NCBI GenBank assembly: GCA_017643645.1
Contig: JAEPNB010000012.1
Coordinates: forward strand, 1-64,000
Length of the DNA stretch: 64,000 nucleotides
Direction: 5' to 3'
From: Balneola sp.
GTDB lineage: Bacteria; Bacteroidota; Rhodothermia; Balneolales; Balneolaceae
Shown: one piece after another, positions 34,504 through 43,149 of the stretch
Layout: each line of letters starts with the position of its first letter
Numbering within the stretch: position 1 is the first letter of the stretch
Translations under genes and position numbers: made by a program
Notes under the pieces: model-generated
Told to the model about the DNA's origin: nothing
The model's input: the letters and a program-made list of their open reading frames with translations, nothing else
The model's database searches: none

Positions 34504-35844
34504 TTACTTCTTCTTCCCATTCTTTAAAGCAAGACTCGGCTCAGGTACATAATGCCCAAGTCCACCTGCTCTCTTGTCATTAAAAGTAGTTGGGATGTCG
34601 TTGTTGGCTGTTCTTTCAGCCCAGGTAACGTGCTCAGTGCCATCATCACGCTTTACCATGGTAATGCATTCTTCCACCGGACAAACCAAAGAACACAGAT
34701 TGCAACCCACACAATTATCTTCAATGATAAAAGGAATACGATTATCGGGATCGTCCGACAAACCAATCGCCTGATGAGCTCCGTCTTCACATGAAATGTA
34801 GCAAAGTTCACAGCCTATACATTTATCGCCGTCAATTTCGGCTACAACTTTATGCTTCAGGTTCAGATCTTTCCATTCTTTCACATTCGGAAGTGCTTTG
34901 CCTTTAAAATCATAAATGGTTTCGTAGCCTTTGTCTTCCATAAACTGAACGAGTCCGGCTTCCATTTCTCTCACAATTCCAAAGCCATAATGCATCACAG
35001 CAGTACAAACCTGAACAGAACCACATCCGAGTAAAATATATTCTACAACATCGCGCCAGTTTTCAATTCCGCCAATTCCACTGATCGGAATATCTTTAGT
35101 GATGGCATCCTGAGCAAGTTCTTTAACCATATTCAAGGCAATAGGTTTAACGGCAGGACCGCAATATCCACCATTGGAACCGGCTCCATCCACAACAGGG
35201 TAGGGCGCATACGAATCCAGGTCAATACCAACGATACTTTTGAATGTGTTTACCAGCGAAATAGCATCGGTTCCGCCTTCCACTGAAGCTCGGCCGGGAT
35301 CGACAATATGACTGATATTCGGTGAAAGTTTAGTAATTACCGGAATATTTGCGGCTTCCATCACCCATTCTACGATAGTTTTCAGAACATCAGGTTCTTG
35401 TCCCACAGCAGAACCCATTCCGCGTTCACACATTCCATGCGGACAACCAAAGTTTAGTTCAATTCCATCAGCTCCGGCATTCTCACAATCTTTAATGATC
35501 TGTTCCCATTCTGCTCTGCTTTCTACCATCAGAGAAGCAATTACTGCATGATCCGGGAAGTACTTTTTTACTTCTTCAATTTCTTTGAGGTTATCTGCCA
35601 ATGGTCGGTCAGTGATCAACTCAATATTATTAAAACCAGCCATTCTAGTATCACGGTAATCAACAGAACCATATCTACTGGAGACATTTACAACAGGTAC
35701 GCCAAGAGTTTTCCAAACGGCACCGCCCCAACCGGCTTCAAAAGCTTTCATTATCTGATATCCGGAGTTTGTGGGAGGAGCAGAAGCCAGCCAAAAAGGA
35801 TTCGGAGCTTTTATTCCTGCAAAATTGATTGATAAGTCTGCCAT
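34504..35844 (-). CDS. preA: NAD-dependent dihydropyrimidine dehydrogenase subunit PreA
   Basis: PreA reduces uracil or thymine to the 5,6-dihydropyrimidine, using electrons passed from PreT. The N-terminal 320 residues form the FMN-binding dihydroorotate-dehydrogenase-like barrel (NPFWLASAPPTNSGYQI, AGADGIELNFGCPHGMCERG, SGIGGIENWRDVVEYIL). The C-terminal ferredoxin domain has two [4Fe-4S] motifs: Cys 342/345/348/352 and Cys 378/381/384/388. At 446 aa it is longer than the E. coli protein, with a C-terminal tail of about 45 residues. It is the last gene of the pyrimidine operon, 32 bases after preT. Confidence 0.95.
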   Translation of the reverse strand: MADLSINFAGIKAPNPFWLASAPPTNSGYQIMKAFEAGWGGAVWKTLGVPVVNVSSRYGSVDYRDTRMAGFNNIELITDRPLADNLKEIEEVKKYFPDHAVIASLMVESRAEWEQIIKDCENAGADGIELNFGCPHGMCERGMGSAVGQEPDVLKTIVEWVMEAANIPVITKLSPNISHIVDPGRASVEGGTDAISLVNTFKSIVGIDLDSYAPYPVVDGAGSNGGYCGPAVKPIALNMVKELAQDAITKDIPISGIGGIENWRDVVEYILLGCGSVQVCTAVMHYGFGIVREMEAGLVQFMEDKGYETIYDFKGKALPNVKEWKDLNLKHKVVAEIDGDKCIGCELCYISCEDGAHQAIGLSDDPDNRIPFIIEDNCVGCNLCSLVCPVEECITMVKRDDGTEHVTWAERTANNDIPTTFNDKRAGGLGHYVPEPSLALKNGKKK

Positions 35845-35876
35845 AACAACACTGATTATTTACTATTGATGATTGA

Positions 35877-37202
35877 TTATTTGTTCAGCCAGTTTTCAAT
35901 TCCGAGTGCGGCTTGTTTTCCGTCATAAGCACCGTTAACGACTTCAGCTCCGCCATTTACTGCATCTCCGCCGGCAAAGTATTTGGGATTTCCGCTTTGA
36001 AAAGATTCTCCGTTTACAACAATTCGGGTACTTCTGTCAATTTCCAGACCGTCAATTAAACTAAAGAAATCAACAAGTTTAGCTTGTCCTGTTCCTTTGA
36101 TAACCAGATCACAATCTAAAGTAAATTCACTGCCTTCTATATATTCAAGCTTTCCGTTCCTGCTTTCTGTTTTGATAAATTTGACCCCGGTTGCTTTACC
36201 ATTTCCGGTTATTTCAACGGGTTGTACATTAAACAGACCTTTGGCTCCTGCATTTCTGGCCAGATCATATTCAAAATCGTAACCTCCCATTTCTTCTTTT
36301 GAGCGGCGATACGCTAAGATCACATTATTAGCTCCCATTCTGGCTGTTTCTGACGCTGCATCCATAGCAGTATTTCCACCACCAATTACGATCACGGAAT
36401 CAGGTACTTTGACTTTGTGCTCAGTCATGCGAAGCTCTTCAACAAACTCTACTGCTCCGATCACATTTTCTTTATCAACTCCGGGGAGATCAAGCTCAGC
36501 GGTTGGACCAAGACCAACTCCGATAAAAATCGCATCGTAATCTTTTTCAAGATCGTTTAATTGCTCTTTTGTAGTAATGGCTTTGCCATAATTGATACTG
36601 AATCCAAGCTGATCTTGCAGATATTCAACTTCATCCAGAACTTCTTTGTTGGTGATCTTATAAGGAGCCGTTCCGTGTACAGCAAGTCCGGAAGGCTTGT
36701 CCTTTGCTTCAAAAATATCCACAGAAAAACCCAAAGTTCGAAGTTCACATGCGCAGGAAATTCCTGCGGGTCCGGCTCCAATTACGGCTACTTTCTTGCC
36801 ATTATCTTTTCCGGGTTTGAATATTTCTTTTTTTGATTTTATAACCTGATCCGTGGCAAAGTTCTGCAATCGTCCGATATCAATGGGTTTAACATCCTGA
36901 TGATTATAGACACATGCTCCTTCGCACAGTACTCCGGTAGGGCATACTTTTCCGCAGGTGTTTCCAAACCAGTTTTTATCGAAGATCGTTTTTGCAGCAC
37001 CTTCAGCGTTTCCGGTTTGGATCTGTTTTATAAATAAAGGAATATCAATTCCGGTCGGACAAGCAGTGACACATGGAGCATCATAACAAAACAAACAGCG
37101 CGAACTTTCATAGAACGCCTCTGTCTTGTTCATCAGCGGTTTTTTCTGAGCAAAGTTTTTATGAAAATCTTCGCTGGATTCCGGTCTTTTATATTCTGCC
37201 AT
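35877..37202 (-). CDS. preT: NAD-dependent dihydropyrimidine dehydrogenase subunit PreT
   Basis: PreT oxidises NADH and passes electrons to PreA. The N-terminal iron-sulfur domain resembles that of glutamate synthase small subunit, with two cysteine clusters (36/39/44/48 and 83/87/93/97). The FAD-binding motif VIGAGPAG is at residues 140-147 and a second dinucleotide-binding motif IGGGNTAMDAA is at 273-283. Length is normal at 441 aa. It is cotranscribed with preA and the amidohydrolase upstream (50 bases apart). Confidence 0.95.
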   Translation of the reverse strand: MAEYKRPESSEDFHKNFAQKKPLMNKTEAFYESSRCLFCYDAPCVTACPTGIDIPLFIKQIQTGNAEGAAKTIFDKNWFGNTCGKVCPTGVLCEGACVYNHQDVKPIDIGRLQNFATDQVIKSKKEIFKPGKDNGKKVAVIGAGPAGISCACELRTLGFSVDIFEAKDKPSGLAVHGTAPYKITNKEVLDEVEYLQDQLGFSINYGKAITTKEQLNDLEKDYDAIFIGVGLGPTAELDLPGVDKENVIGAVEFVEELRMTEHKVKVPDSVIVIGGGNTAMDAASETARMGANNVILAYRRSKEEMGGYDFEYDLARNAGAKGLFNVQPVEITGNGKATGVKFIKTESRNGKLEYIEGSEFTLDCDLVIKGTGQAKLVDFFSLIDGLEIDRSTRIVVNGESFQSGNPKYFAGGDAVNGGAEVVNGAYDGKQAALGIENWLNK

Positions 37203-37252
37203 AAATAAATCCTGTTGATCACTGATTAATTTGAATTGAATGAACTAGTTAA

Positions 37253-38119
37253 TTAGAGCTCAGTGAGTTTATCATATGTTTCAGGTCTACGATCTCTGAA
37301 GAACTGCCAGGTTGATCTCACTTCATCGATCATATCCAGATCAAATTCAGCTACCAATAATTCATCTTTGTCTTCTGAAGCTTCAGCGAAAATTTGTCCC
37401 CGCGGATCCACAAAGTAGGAGGTTCCGTAAAAACGACCGAGATCCCAGGGCTTTTCTTCACCCACGCGATTTATACATCCCATGAAATAACCATTGGCTG
37501 CTGCATGAGCCGGTTGTTCTAGCTTCCAGAGATACTGAGATAATCCTTCTACCGTGGCAGATGGATTGTAAACGATCTCTGCTCCGTTCAGACCAAGAAT
37601 TCTGGCCCCGTCAGGGAAATGGCGATCGTAACAAATATACACGCCAACCTTAGCATATTTAGTTTGGAAAACGGGATAACCAAGATTGCCCGGTTTAAAG
37701 AAAAATTTCTCCCAAAAGCCGGTAGTGTGAGGAATATGATTTTTGCGGTACTTACCGAGATAAGTTCCATCAGCATCAATGACGGCTGCGGTGTTATAAA
37801 AAACTCCGGCTTGTTCTTTCTCATAGATTGGAACAATGATCACCATTTGGTACTTCTTTGCGTATTCCTGCATCATTTCGGTTGTTGGACCGGGAACCGT
37901 TTCTGCGGAAGCGTACCATTCTTTGTCTTGTCCCGGACAGAAATAAGGCGTATTAAAAATTTCCTGCAAACAAAGAATCTGAACACCTTGCTTTCCGGCT
38001 TCTTCTATATATGGAATATGCTTATCGGTCATGGCTTTCATGATCTCTTTGATGCTTCCTTCTCCTTCGGTCATAGGAAGACTCATTTGAATAAGACCTG
38101 ATTTAACTTTTCTTGGCAT
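37253..38119 (-). CDS. beta-ureidopropionase-type carbon-nitrogen hydrolase
   Basis: This belongs to the nitrilase superfamily. In this operon it most likely hydrolyses N-carbamoyl-beta-alanine to beta-alanine, CO2 and ammonia, the third step of reductive pyrimidine breakdown. The catalytic triad is visible: Glu 53 (CLQEIFNTPYF), Lys 126 (YRKNHIPH) and Cys 163 (YICYDRHFPD). At 288 aa it is close to N-carbamoylputrescine amidase in length, so sequence alone would allow either substrate; the neighbours decide. It lies between the dihydropyrimidinase and preT genes, on the same strand. Confidence 0.88.
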   Translation of the reverse strand: MPRKVKSGLIQMSLPMTEGEGSIKEIMKAMTDKHIPYIEEAGKQGVQILCLQEIFNTPYFCPGQDKEWYASAETVPGPTTEMMQEYAKKYQMVIIVPIYEKEQAGVFYNTAAVIDADGTYLGKYRKNHIPHTTGFWEKFFFKPGNLGYPVFQTKYAKVGVYICYDRHFPDGARILGLNGAEIVYNPSATVEGLSQYLWKLEQPAHAAANGYFMGCINRVGEEKPWDLGRFYGTSYFVDPRGQIFAEASEDKDELLVAEFDLDMIDEVRSTWQFFRDRRPETYDKLTEL

Positions 38120-38182
38120 AATGTTTCTTTATTTGTTTTCAGTTTAATTGGCAGATCAGTTTAAAACTATCTGCTGAAATTT

Positions 38183-39568
38183 TTAGATCACATAAGATGT
38201 TTTTCCACGCTTCACGAATTGTCCGCTTCCGGGTTCCAGATGACATTCTTCATTTTCGATGGCGATTTGTCCACGGAGCAATACCGTCTCTGTTTTTCCG
38301 GTCACTTCCCAACCTTCATAACTGGAATAATCTACATTCATGTGATGGGTGTCTTTTGAAATAACATGCTCTTTTTCAGGATCAAAGATCACGATATCTG
38401 CATCAGTACCAACTGCAAGCGTTCCTTTCTTTGGATACATTCCGAAAATTTTAGCCGGATTGGTAGCAGTTACTTCAACAAATTTATTGAGGGAGATTTT
38501 TCCTTTCTTAACTCCTTCCGAAAAGATCAATTCCATCCGATGTTCGATAGCAGGATGTCCGTTCGGAATCTTTGAAAAATCGTCTTTCCCCATTTTCTTC
38601 TGTTCCCAGGTAAAAGGGCAGTGGTCTGTTCCGATCACATTCACCAAACCCTGTTGTAAACCCGACCAAAGTGCAGCCTGATCTTTCTTTTCTCGAATTG
38701 GAGGACTCATTACCCATTTTGCTCCTTCAAAATCTTCTTCATAAACGGAAGCATCGACCAGTAAGTACTGAGGACAGGTTTCTACAAATATCCGTTGATT
38801 TCTGAGCCCTGCTCGTTGAACGGCATTGAGTGCACCTTCGCAAGTCATGTGAACAATATACCCGGTACATCCTGTGTAATGAAGCATATCAGTAAAACGA
38901 GCACTTGCTTCGGCTTCAGTAACTTCAGGCTGTGAAAGATAATGATAGAGAGGAGCGGTCTTTCCCTCCGAAAGATGTTTGGCGATCAGAGAGTCAATTA
39001 CGTCGCCGTTGGTGGCGTGTACTGTAACCAATCCACCATGCTTCTTAACAACTTTCATGAGTTGGACCATTTGTCCGTCATCGATCATTAATGCGCCTTT
39101 GTAAGCCATAAATGTTTTGAAAGATGTAATTCCTTCTTCTTCGATGAACTCAACAATTTCTTTGGCTACATCATCATTGAAATCGGTAACTGCCATATGA
39201 TAGGAGTAATCACCAATGGCTTTCCCTTCTGATTTTTTTTGCCATGTTGTTAAAGCGTTTCTGAGGGTGTCGCCTTGTGTTTGGAGAATAAAATCAATGA
39301 CAGTGGTAGTTCCTCCAAAAAGAGCTGCACGAGTTCCGGTTTCATAATCATCGCTAGAGTAGGTGCCCATAAAAGGCATATCCAGATGAACATGAGGATC
39401 GATGCCGCCCGGAAAAACTAATTTGTCGGATGCATCAATGATTTTATCAGCTTTATAGTCCAGATTTGCTCCGATAGCTGAGATCTTTCCATCTTCAACA
39501 TACAGATCAGCGATGTAATCTTCGGACGCAGTGACAATTCTACCGTTTTTAATAAGTACTGATGACAT
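38183..39568 (-). CDS. hydA: dihydropyrimidinase
   Basis: This enzyme opens the dihydrouracil or dihydrothymine ring to the N-carbamoyl amino acid. The complete binuclear zinc site is present: His 59 and His 61 (GGIDPHVHLD), the carboxylated Lys 151 (SFKTFMAYKG), His 184 (VTVHATNGD), His 240 (YIVHMTCEGAL) and Asp 315 (VIGTDHCPF). At 461 aa it is of normal length. It starts 12 bases after the stop of the transporter gene, in the same operon. Confidence 0.96.
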   Translation of the reverse strand: MSSVLIKNGRIVTASEDYIADLYVEDGKISAIGANLDYKADKIIDASDKLVFPGGIDPHVHLDMPFMGTYSSDDYETGTRAALFGGTTTVIDFILQTQGDTLRNALTTWQKKSEGKAIGDYSYHMAVTDFNDDVAKEIVEFIEEEGITSFKTFMAYKGALMIDDGQMVQLMKVVKKHGGLVTVHATNGDVIDSLIAKHLSEGKTAPLYHYLSQPEVTEAEASARFTDMLHYTGCTGYIVHMTCEGALNAVQRAGLRNQRIFVETCPQYLLVDASVYEEDFEGAKWVMSPPIREKKDQAALWSGLQQGLVNVIGTDHCPFTWEQKKMGKDDFSKIPNGHPAIEHRMELIFSEGVKKGKISLNKFVEVTATNPAKIFGMYPKKGTLAVGTDADIVIFDPEKEHVISKDTHHMNVDYSSYEGWEVTGKTETVLLRGQIAIENEECHLEPGSGQFVKRGKTSYVI

Positions 39569-39580
39569 AAGGCAATTATA

Positions 39581-41326
39581 CTAAGTGAGAATTTCTTCGG
39601 TTTCTGTCCCGGTTTGATGATCCTTCATTAAATAGTAATAGAGAATAAACGCCACTCCGAAACCTGTAAACCATGATAAACTATATAAATAACTCAGGGA
39701 TGGAATCCAAAACCCGATAAGCGCTGTAAGAACTCCTGCTGCCAAAGCAAACATTGCTGCTTTGTTAAAACCTGATCCGCCATAAGAATATTTGCCGTCA
39801 GGTTTGTAAAGTTCATAAAGAGCCAGAGTCTTTTTGCGAATCAAATAATAATCACAAAGAAGTACTCCTAAAACAGGTCCTAATAAACCGCTGACGAAAA
39901 CAAGGATAGCTCCGATATCATCGGCAAGCCACCAGGGACAGGTGATAATTCCAACTGCTCCGGCAATTACACCGCCTGTTCTGAAATTCAATTTTTGTGG
40001 AATTACATTTGCGATTGCATTTGCAGGGGCTATTATATTTGCGGCGATATTGGTACTTAATGTGGCAATTATCAAAGCGATTTGAGCAAAAATAACTATT
40101 CCGGGATGTTCAAATTGAGCGACTAAAGAAACAGGATCCCATGGCGTATCTTCCACGATCATAACATCTTTGAAGGAAATGATAGCAGCACAGGTTACAA
40201 AAATGGCTACAAATGAATAGAAAGTCATGGTGGTAGGTAAGCCTAAAAACTGACCTTTAATTTGATCGGTCTGGTTTTTTGAAAGTCGTGTTATATCAGC
40301 GATACTGATTGCCATGGTAGCCCAAAATCCAACCATAGCTGTAAACCAGATCAGGTAGGTCCAGATCGTTGGTTGTGAATCCGAAGCAGAATCTTCAGCT
40401 AAAACAGATACCGTACTGGATAAAACTCCATCTGTATTTTTAAACTGAACCAAAACAGGTTCTTCACCGGAGACATAGCTTTGAGAAAATGGAATTGAAA
40501 TCTTTGAAGAGATCGAAGTGATGGGTTGCCAGCCAAGATCATCATATCCAGAAGTTGTTGGAATTTTGACAGAAACTTCGGAAGCTTTCGCATTTCCATC
40601 CAGATCAGCAACTACATTTAAATTTAAAAAGTATTCTGAAGAGTTGGCTTCTGAGGCCTGTAAAGAAGCTGTAGTTTTTTGAAGCTGAGCTCCCTGATCC
40701 AGAACAGCAGAAAAACTGCCTGCATTATTATATCCCCAGCCAATCAGGATCAGACCGATCAGAATGAGAATCGGTGCTGAGTAATTTTCCAGCCATTTTA
40801 TGGATTCTGTTCCTTTCCAGATAAAGTAGATGTTAATACACCAAAACAGCCCAAAGCATATGAATTTCCCAAGATCCAGTTCCAGAGAACCGGTTTGTCC
40901 GGAAATAATATTCCAGATAGAATAAAACGCTAAACCACCGATCCAGGTTTGAATTCCAAACCAACCACAGGCAATAATTCCACGAACCAGAGAAGCGATA
41001 TGAACGCCGTAAATTCCAAATCCCGCTCTGCCAAAAACAGGAAACGGAATTCCGTATTTCACACCTGCATGTCCACTGAGAACCATAGGAATTGTAATCA
41101 CTAAATTTGCAATCGCGATAATAATGAGTGAAGCCTGCCAACTCAATCCGGATAAAATCATATTTGATGCCAACAAATATGTTGGAATACATACCGCCAT
41201 CCCAACCCAGATCGCTGTCATATTCCACATCGACCAAGTTCGGTCTTCATGTGGAAGTGGAACCATATCTTCACCACTTAAGGGAGAAGATTCTAATTCT
41301 GCAGGTAGTTTAAGGTTTTCATTCAT
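39581..41326 (-). CDS. NCS1-family nucleobase transporter with a large inserted loop domain
   Basis: This cytoplasmic-membrane symporter imports a nucleobase or related compound; the operon points to uracil or another pyrimidine. NCS1 hallmarks are PLPHEDRTWSMWNMTAIWVG (residues 23-42), FPVFGRAGFGIYG, ACGWFGIQTWIGGLAFY and MVGFWATMAISIADITRLSK. About 12 helices are present. At 581 aa it is roughly 100 residues longer than typical. The excess is one block, residues about 210-318, between helices 5 and 6, which is beta-rich and polar (VVADLDGNAKASEVSVKIPT). It should face the periplasm. The dihydropyrimidinase gene follows after 12 bases. Confidence 0.9.
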   Translation of the reverse strand: MNENLKLPAELESSPLSGEDMVPLPHEDRTWSMWNMTAIWVGMAVCIPTYLLASNMILSGLSWQASLIIIAIANLVITIPMVLSGHAGVKYGIPFPVFGRAGFGIYGVHIASLVRGIIACGWFGIQTWIGGLAFYSIWNIISGQTGSLELDLGKFICFGLFWCINIYFIWKGTESIKWLENYSAPILILIGLILIGWGYNNAGSFSAVLDQGAQLQKTTASLQASEANSSEYFLNLNVVADLDGNAKASEVSVKIPTTSGYDDLGWQPITSISSKISIPFSQSYVSGEEPVLVQFKNTDGVLSSTVSVLAEDSASDSQPTIWTYLIWFTAMVGFWATMAISIADITRLSKNQTDQIKGQFLGLPTTMTFYSFVAIFVTCAAIISFKDVMIVEDTPWDPVSLVAQFEHPGIVIFAQIALIIATLSTNIAANIIAPANAIANVIPQKLNFRTGGVIAGAVGIITCPWWLADDIGAILVFVSGLLGPVLGVLLCDYYLIRKKTLALYELYKPDGKYSYGGSGFNKAAMFALAAGVLTALIGFWIPSLSYLYSLSWFTGFGVAFILYYYLMKDHQTGTETEEILT

Positions 41327-41346
41327 CCGATAAAGTTTAGTTACGG

Positions 41347-42684
41347 TTAGTCACAGTATTCATCCGCTATAGAAATTGCTTGTGAGATGATGTCGAGCCC
41401 TTCATCAATCTGTTCTTTGGTTATACAAAGCGGGGGAGCGGTAAAGATCCAGTTCCAGCGTACAAAAGTGAACATACCTGCTTCTCTAATCTTTGCTGCC
41501 ATACGATTAGTGGCTTCCATTTCTGATGGTTTGGCATTCCAGGGAGTAACGGGTTCTTTGGTATCACGGTTTTTAACCAACTCAATACAACCCAATAGTC
41601 CGGTATTGCGATAATCGCCAATGGAAGGGTGTTTTTCTTTGAGCTTTTCTACACCGGCTTCAATATGAGAGCCCATTTTCGCTGCATTTTCAACTAATCC
41701 ATCTTCTTCTATAATCCTGATATTTTCAACAGCAGCAGCACAAGAAACAGCATGAGCAGAATAGGTAAGGCCGATCACCATCGGGTGATCATCAAAATGT
41801 TTGGCAATAGCATCTGAGATCATAACGCCACCAAGAGGCAAATATCCTGATGTAAGACCTTTTGCCATACACATGATATCAGGCTCAACTCCGTGGTGAT
41901 CAACGCCGAACATCTTTCCGGTTCTGCCAAATCCACTCATTACTTCGTCATCAATGATAAGGATTCCGTATTTGTCGCATATTTTGCGGACCAGTTTCCA
42001 ATAATTTGGAGGATACTTGATGCAGCCTGAAGAACCCGATTCTCCTTCAAGTAGAATGGCAGCAATACTATCAGGATTTTCATACTTAATGACTTGCTCT
42101 AAATTACGTACTGCTAATTCACCACATTCTTCAAAAGTCTCAGAATTCCAGGGACAGCGGTAGAAATACGGGTTTTCAACATGAACAAACCCGGGCGCTC
42201 TTTGTGTATCAATCGGAAATTTTCGGGGATCGCCTCCGGCAGAAATAGCTCCATAAGTAGCACCGTGATAAGATCGATATTGGGTTATGATCTTATGTCG
42301 ACCGGTATACATACGAGCCAGCTTTATTCCGTTTTCAATGGCTTCTGCTCCACCTAACGTAAAGAAGGTTTTATTCAGAGAGGAGGGAGCCAACTCCGAA
42401 AGCTTTTTTCCCAGTTTACCACGTGCATCGGTGATCATTCCCGGGTACACAAAGCTGACTTCTTCCATCTGTCGCTTAACTGCTTCGGTAATGCGCTGAT
42501 CTCCATGACCGATGTTTACATTCATCAATTGAGAGGAAAAATCCAGAATTTTATTTCCATCACGATCGTGCAAATAAACCCCTTTGGCATCTTTAATACT
42601 GATAGGATTCAACCCACCTTGCTTTGCCCAGGAAAAAAGTGTGTGATTCAGGTTGTTGTCACGAATTTGGCTTTTGGAAGTCAT
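41347..42684 (-). CDS. class III omega-aminotransferase, probably beta-alanine specific
   Basis: This is a pyridoxal-phosphate enzyme of aminotransferase class III. The PLP lysine is Lys 275 (MCMAKGLTSGYLPLGG), the ring-binding acid is Asp 246 (IIDDEVMSGFGRTG), and the phosphate-binding GGAEAIENGIKLAR is near 111-124. Sequence alone fits several omega-amino acid:pyruvate or 2-oxoglutarate aminotransferases. Its position in the uracil operon, with malonate-semialdehyde dehydrogenase upstream, indicates beta-alanine (or 3-aminoisobutyrate) as donor, giving malonate semialdehyde. It is spaced 20 bases from the transporter gene. Confidence 0.9.
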   Translation of the reverse strand: MTSKSQIRDNNLNHTLFSWAKQGGLNPISIKDAKGVYLHDRDGNKILDFSSQLMNVNIGHGDQRITEAVKRQMEEVSFVYPGMITDARGKLGKKLSELAPSSLNKTFFTLGGAEAIENGIKLARMYTGRHKIITQYRSYHGATYGAISAGGDPRKFPIDTQRAPGFVHVENPYFYRCPWNSETFEECGELAVRNLEQVIKYENPDSIAAILLEGESGSSGCIKYPPNYWKLVRKICDKYGILIIDDEVMSGFGRTGKMFGVDHHGVEPDIMCMAKGLTSGYLPLGGVMISDAIAKHFDDHPMVIGLTYSAHAVSCAAAVENIRIIEEDGLVENAAKMGSHIEAGVEKLKEKHPSIGDYRNTGLLGCIELVKNRDTKEPVTPWNAKPSEMEATNRMAAKIREAGMFTFVRWNWIFTAPPLCITKEQIDEGLDIISQAISIADEYCD

Positions 42685-42708
42685 ATAAAAAGAGTTTCGG
42701 GTTTCGGA

Positions 42709-43089
42709 TTACGAGTTTTGGCTTGTAGGTGTTTTCCAACTCGTTTCAACATAATTTATAAATCGGTTTATTTTTCCTCCTAAGTTATCATACTCATCTA
42801 TCAGGGCGGTTAATCGATTTTCCGGGAAATAAATATCACTAATCATATTTAGTTGAGAAATTGTTTCATCACAAGAAGCATGAGCAAAGATCAAAAACCT
42901 TATAAACTCGTTCTTATATCTTCGCCGCCCGTATCCTTCAGCAATATTGTCTTTAATACTTTTAGATGACCTTCGGATTTGACTTCCTTGTTCATATAGT
43001 TCGTGCTTAGGAAGCTTTAGAGAAATCTTGTGAACTTCCAAAGCAAGATCATAAGCGATTGTATATATTTCTAAATTCTTATAACTCAT
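42709..43089 (-). CDS. four-helix-bundle protein (S23 / 23S rRNA intervening-sequence family)
   Basis: This small helical protein is of the family first seen inside 23S rRNA intervening sequences but common as free-standing genes in Bacteroidota. It forms a pentameric four-helix bundle, and its function remains unclear. The family pattern is visible: YKNLEIYTIAYDLALEVHK, ELYEQGSQIRRSSKSIKDNI, AEGYGRRRYKNEFIRFLIFA and the ASCDETISQL segment. At 126 aa it is standard. It interrupts the pyrimidine operon between the dehydrogenase and aminotransferase genes on the same strand, with no metabolic reason to be there. Confidence 0.88.
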   Translation of the reverse strand: MSYKNLEIYTIAYDLALEVHKISLKLPKHELYEQGSQIRRSSKSIKDNIAEGYGRRRYKNEFIRFLIFAHASCDETISQLNMISDIYFPENRLTALIDEYDNLGGKINRFINYVETSWKTPTSQNS

Positions 43090-43149
43090 ATTTTTCTAAT
43101 AAATCGAGCGCGCAACACAAAACCCGAACCTCAGGATTCATCAGTTAAT

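Noticed and set aside
34458-34520. Longer start for the cassette ORF inside preA
   Set aside because: The extra 21 residues would be encoded partly by the end of preA and across the 11-base inverted-repeat boundary, so they are unlikely to belong to the gene.
37619-38101. 160-codon frame antisense to the beta-ureidopropionase-type gene
   Set aside because: Fully overlaps a gene with an intact catalytic triad and shows no family features.
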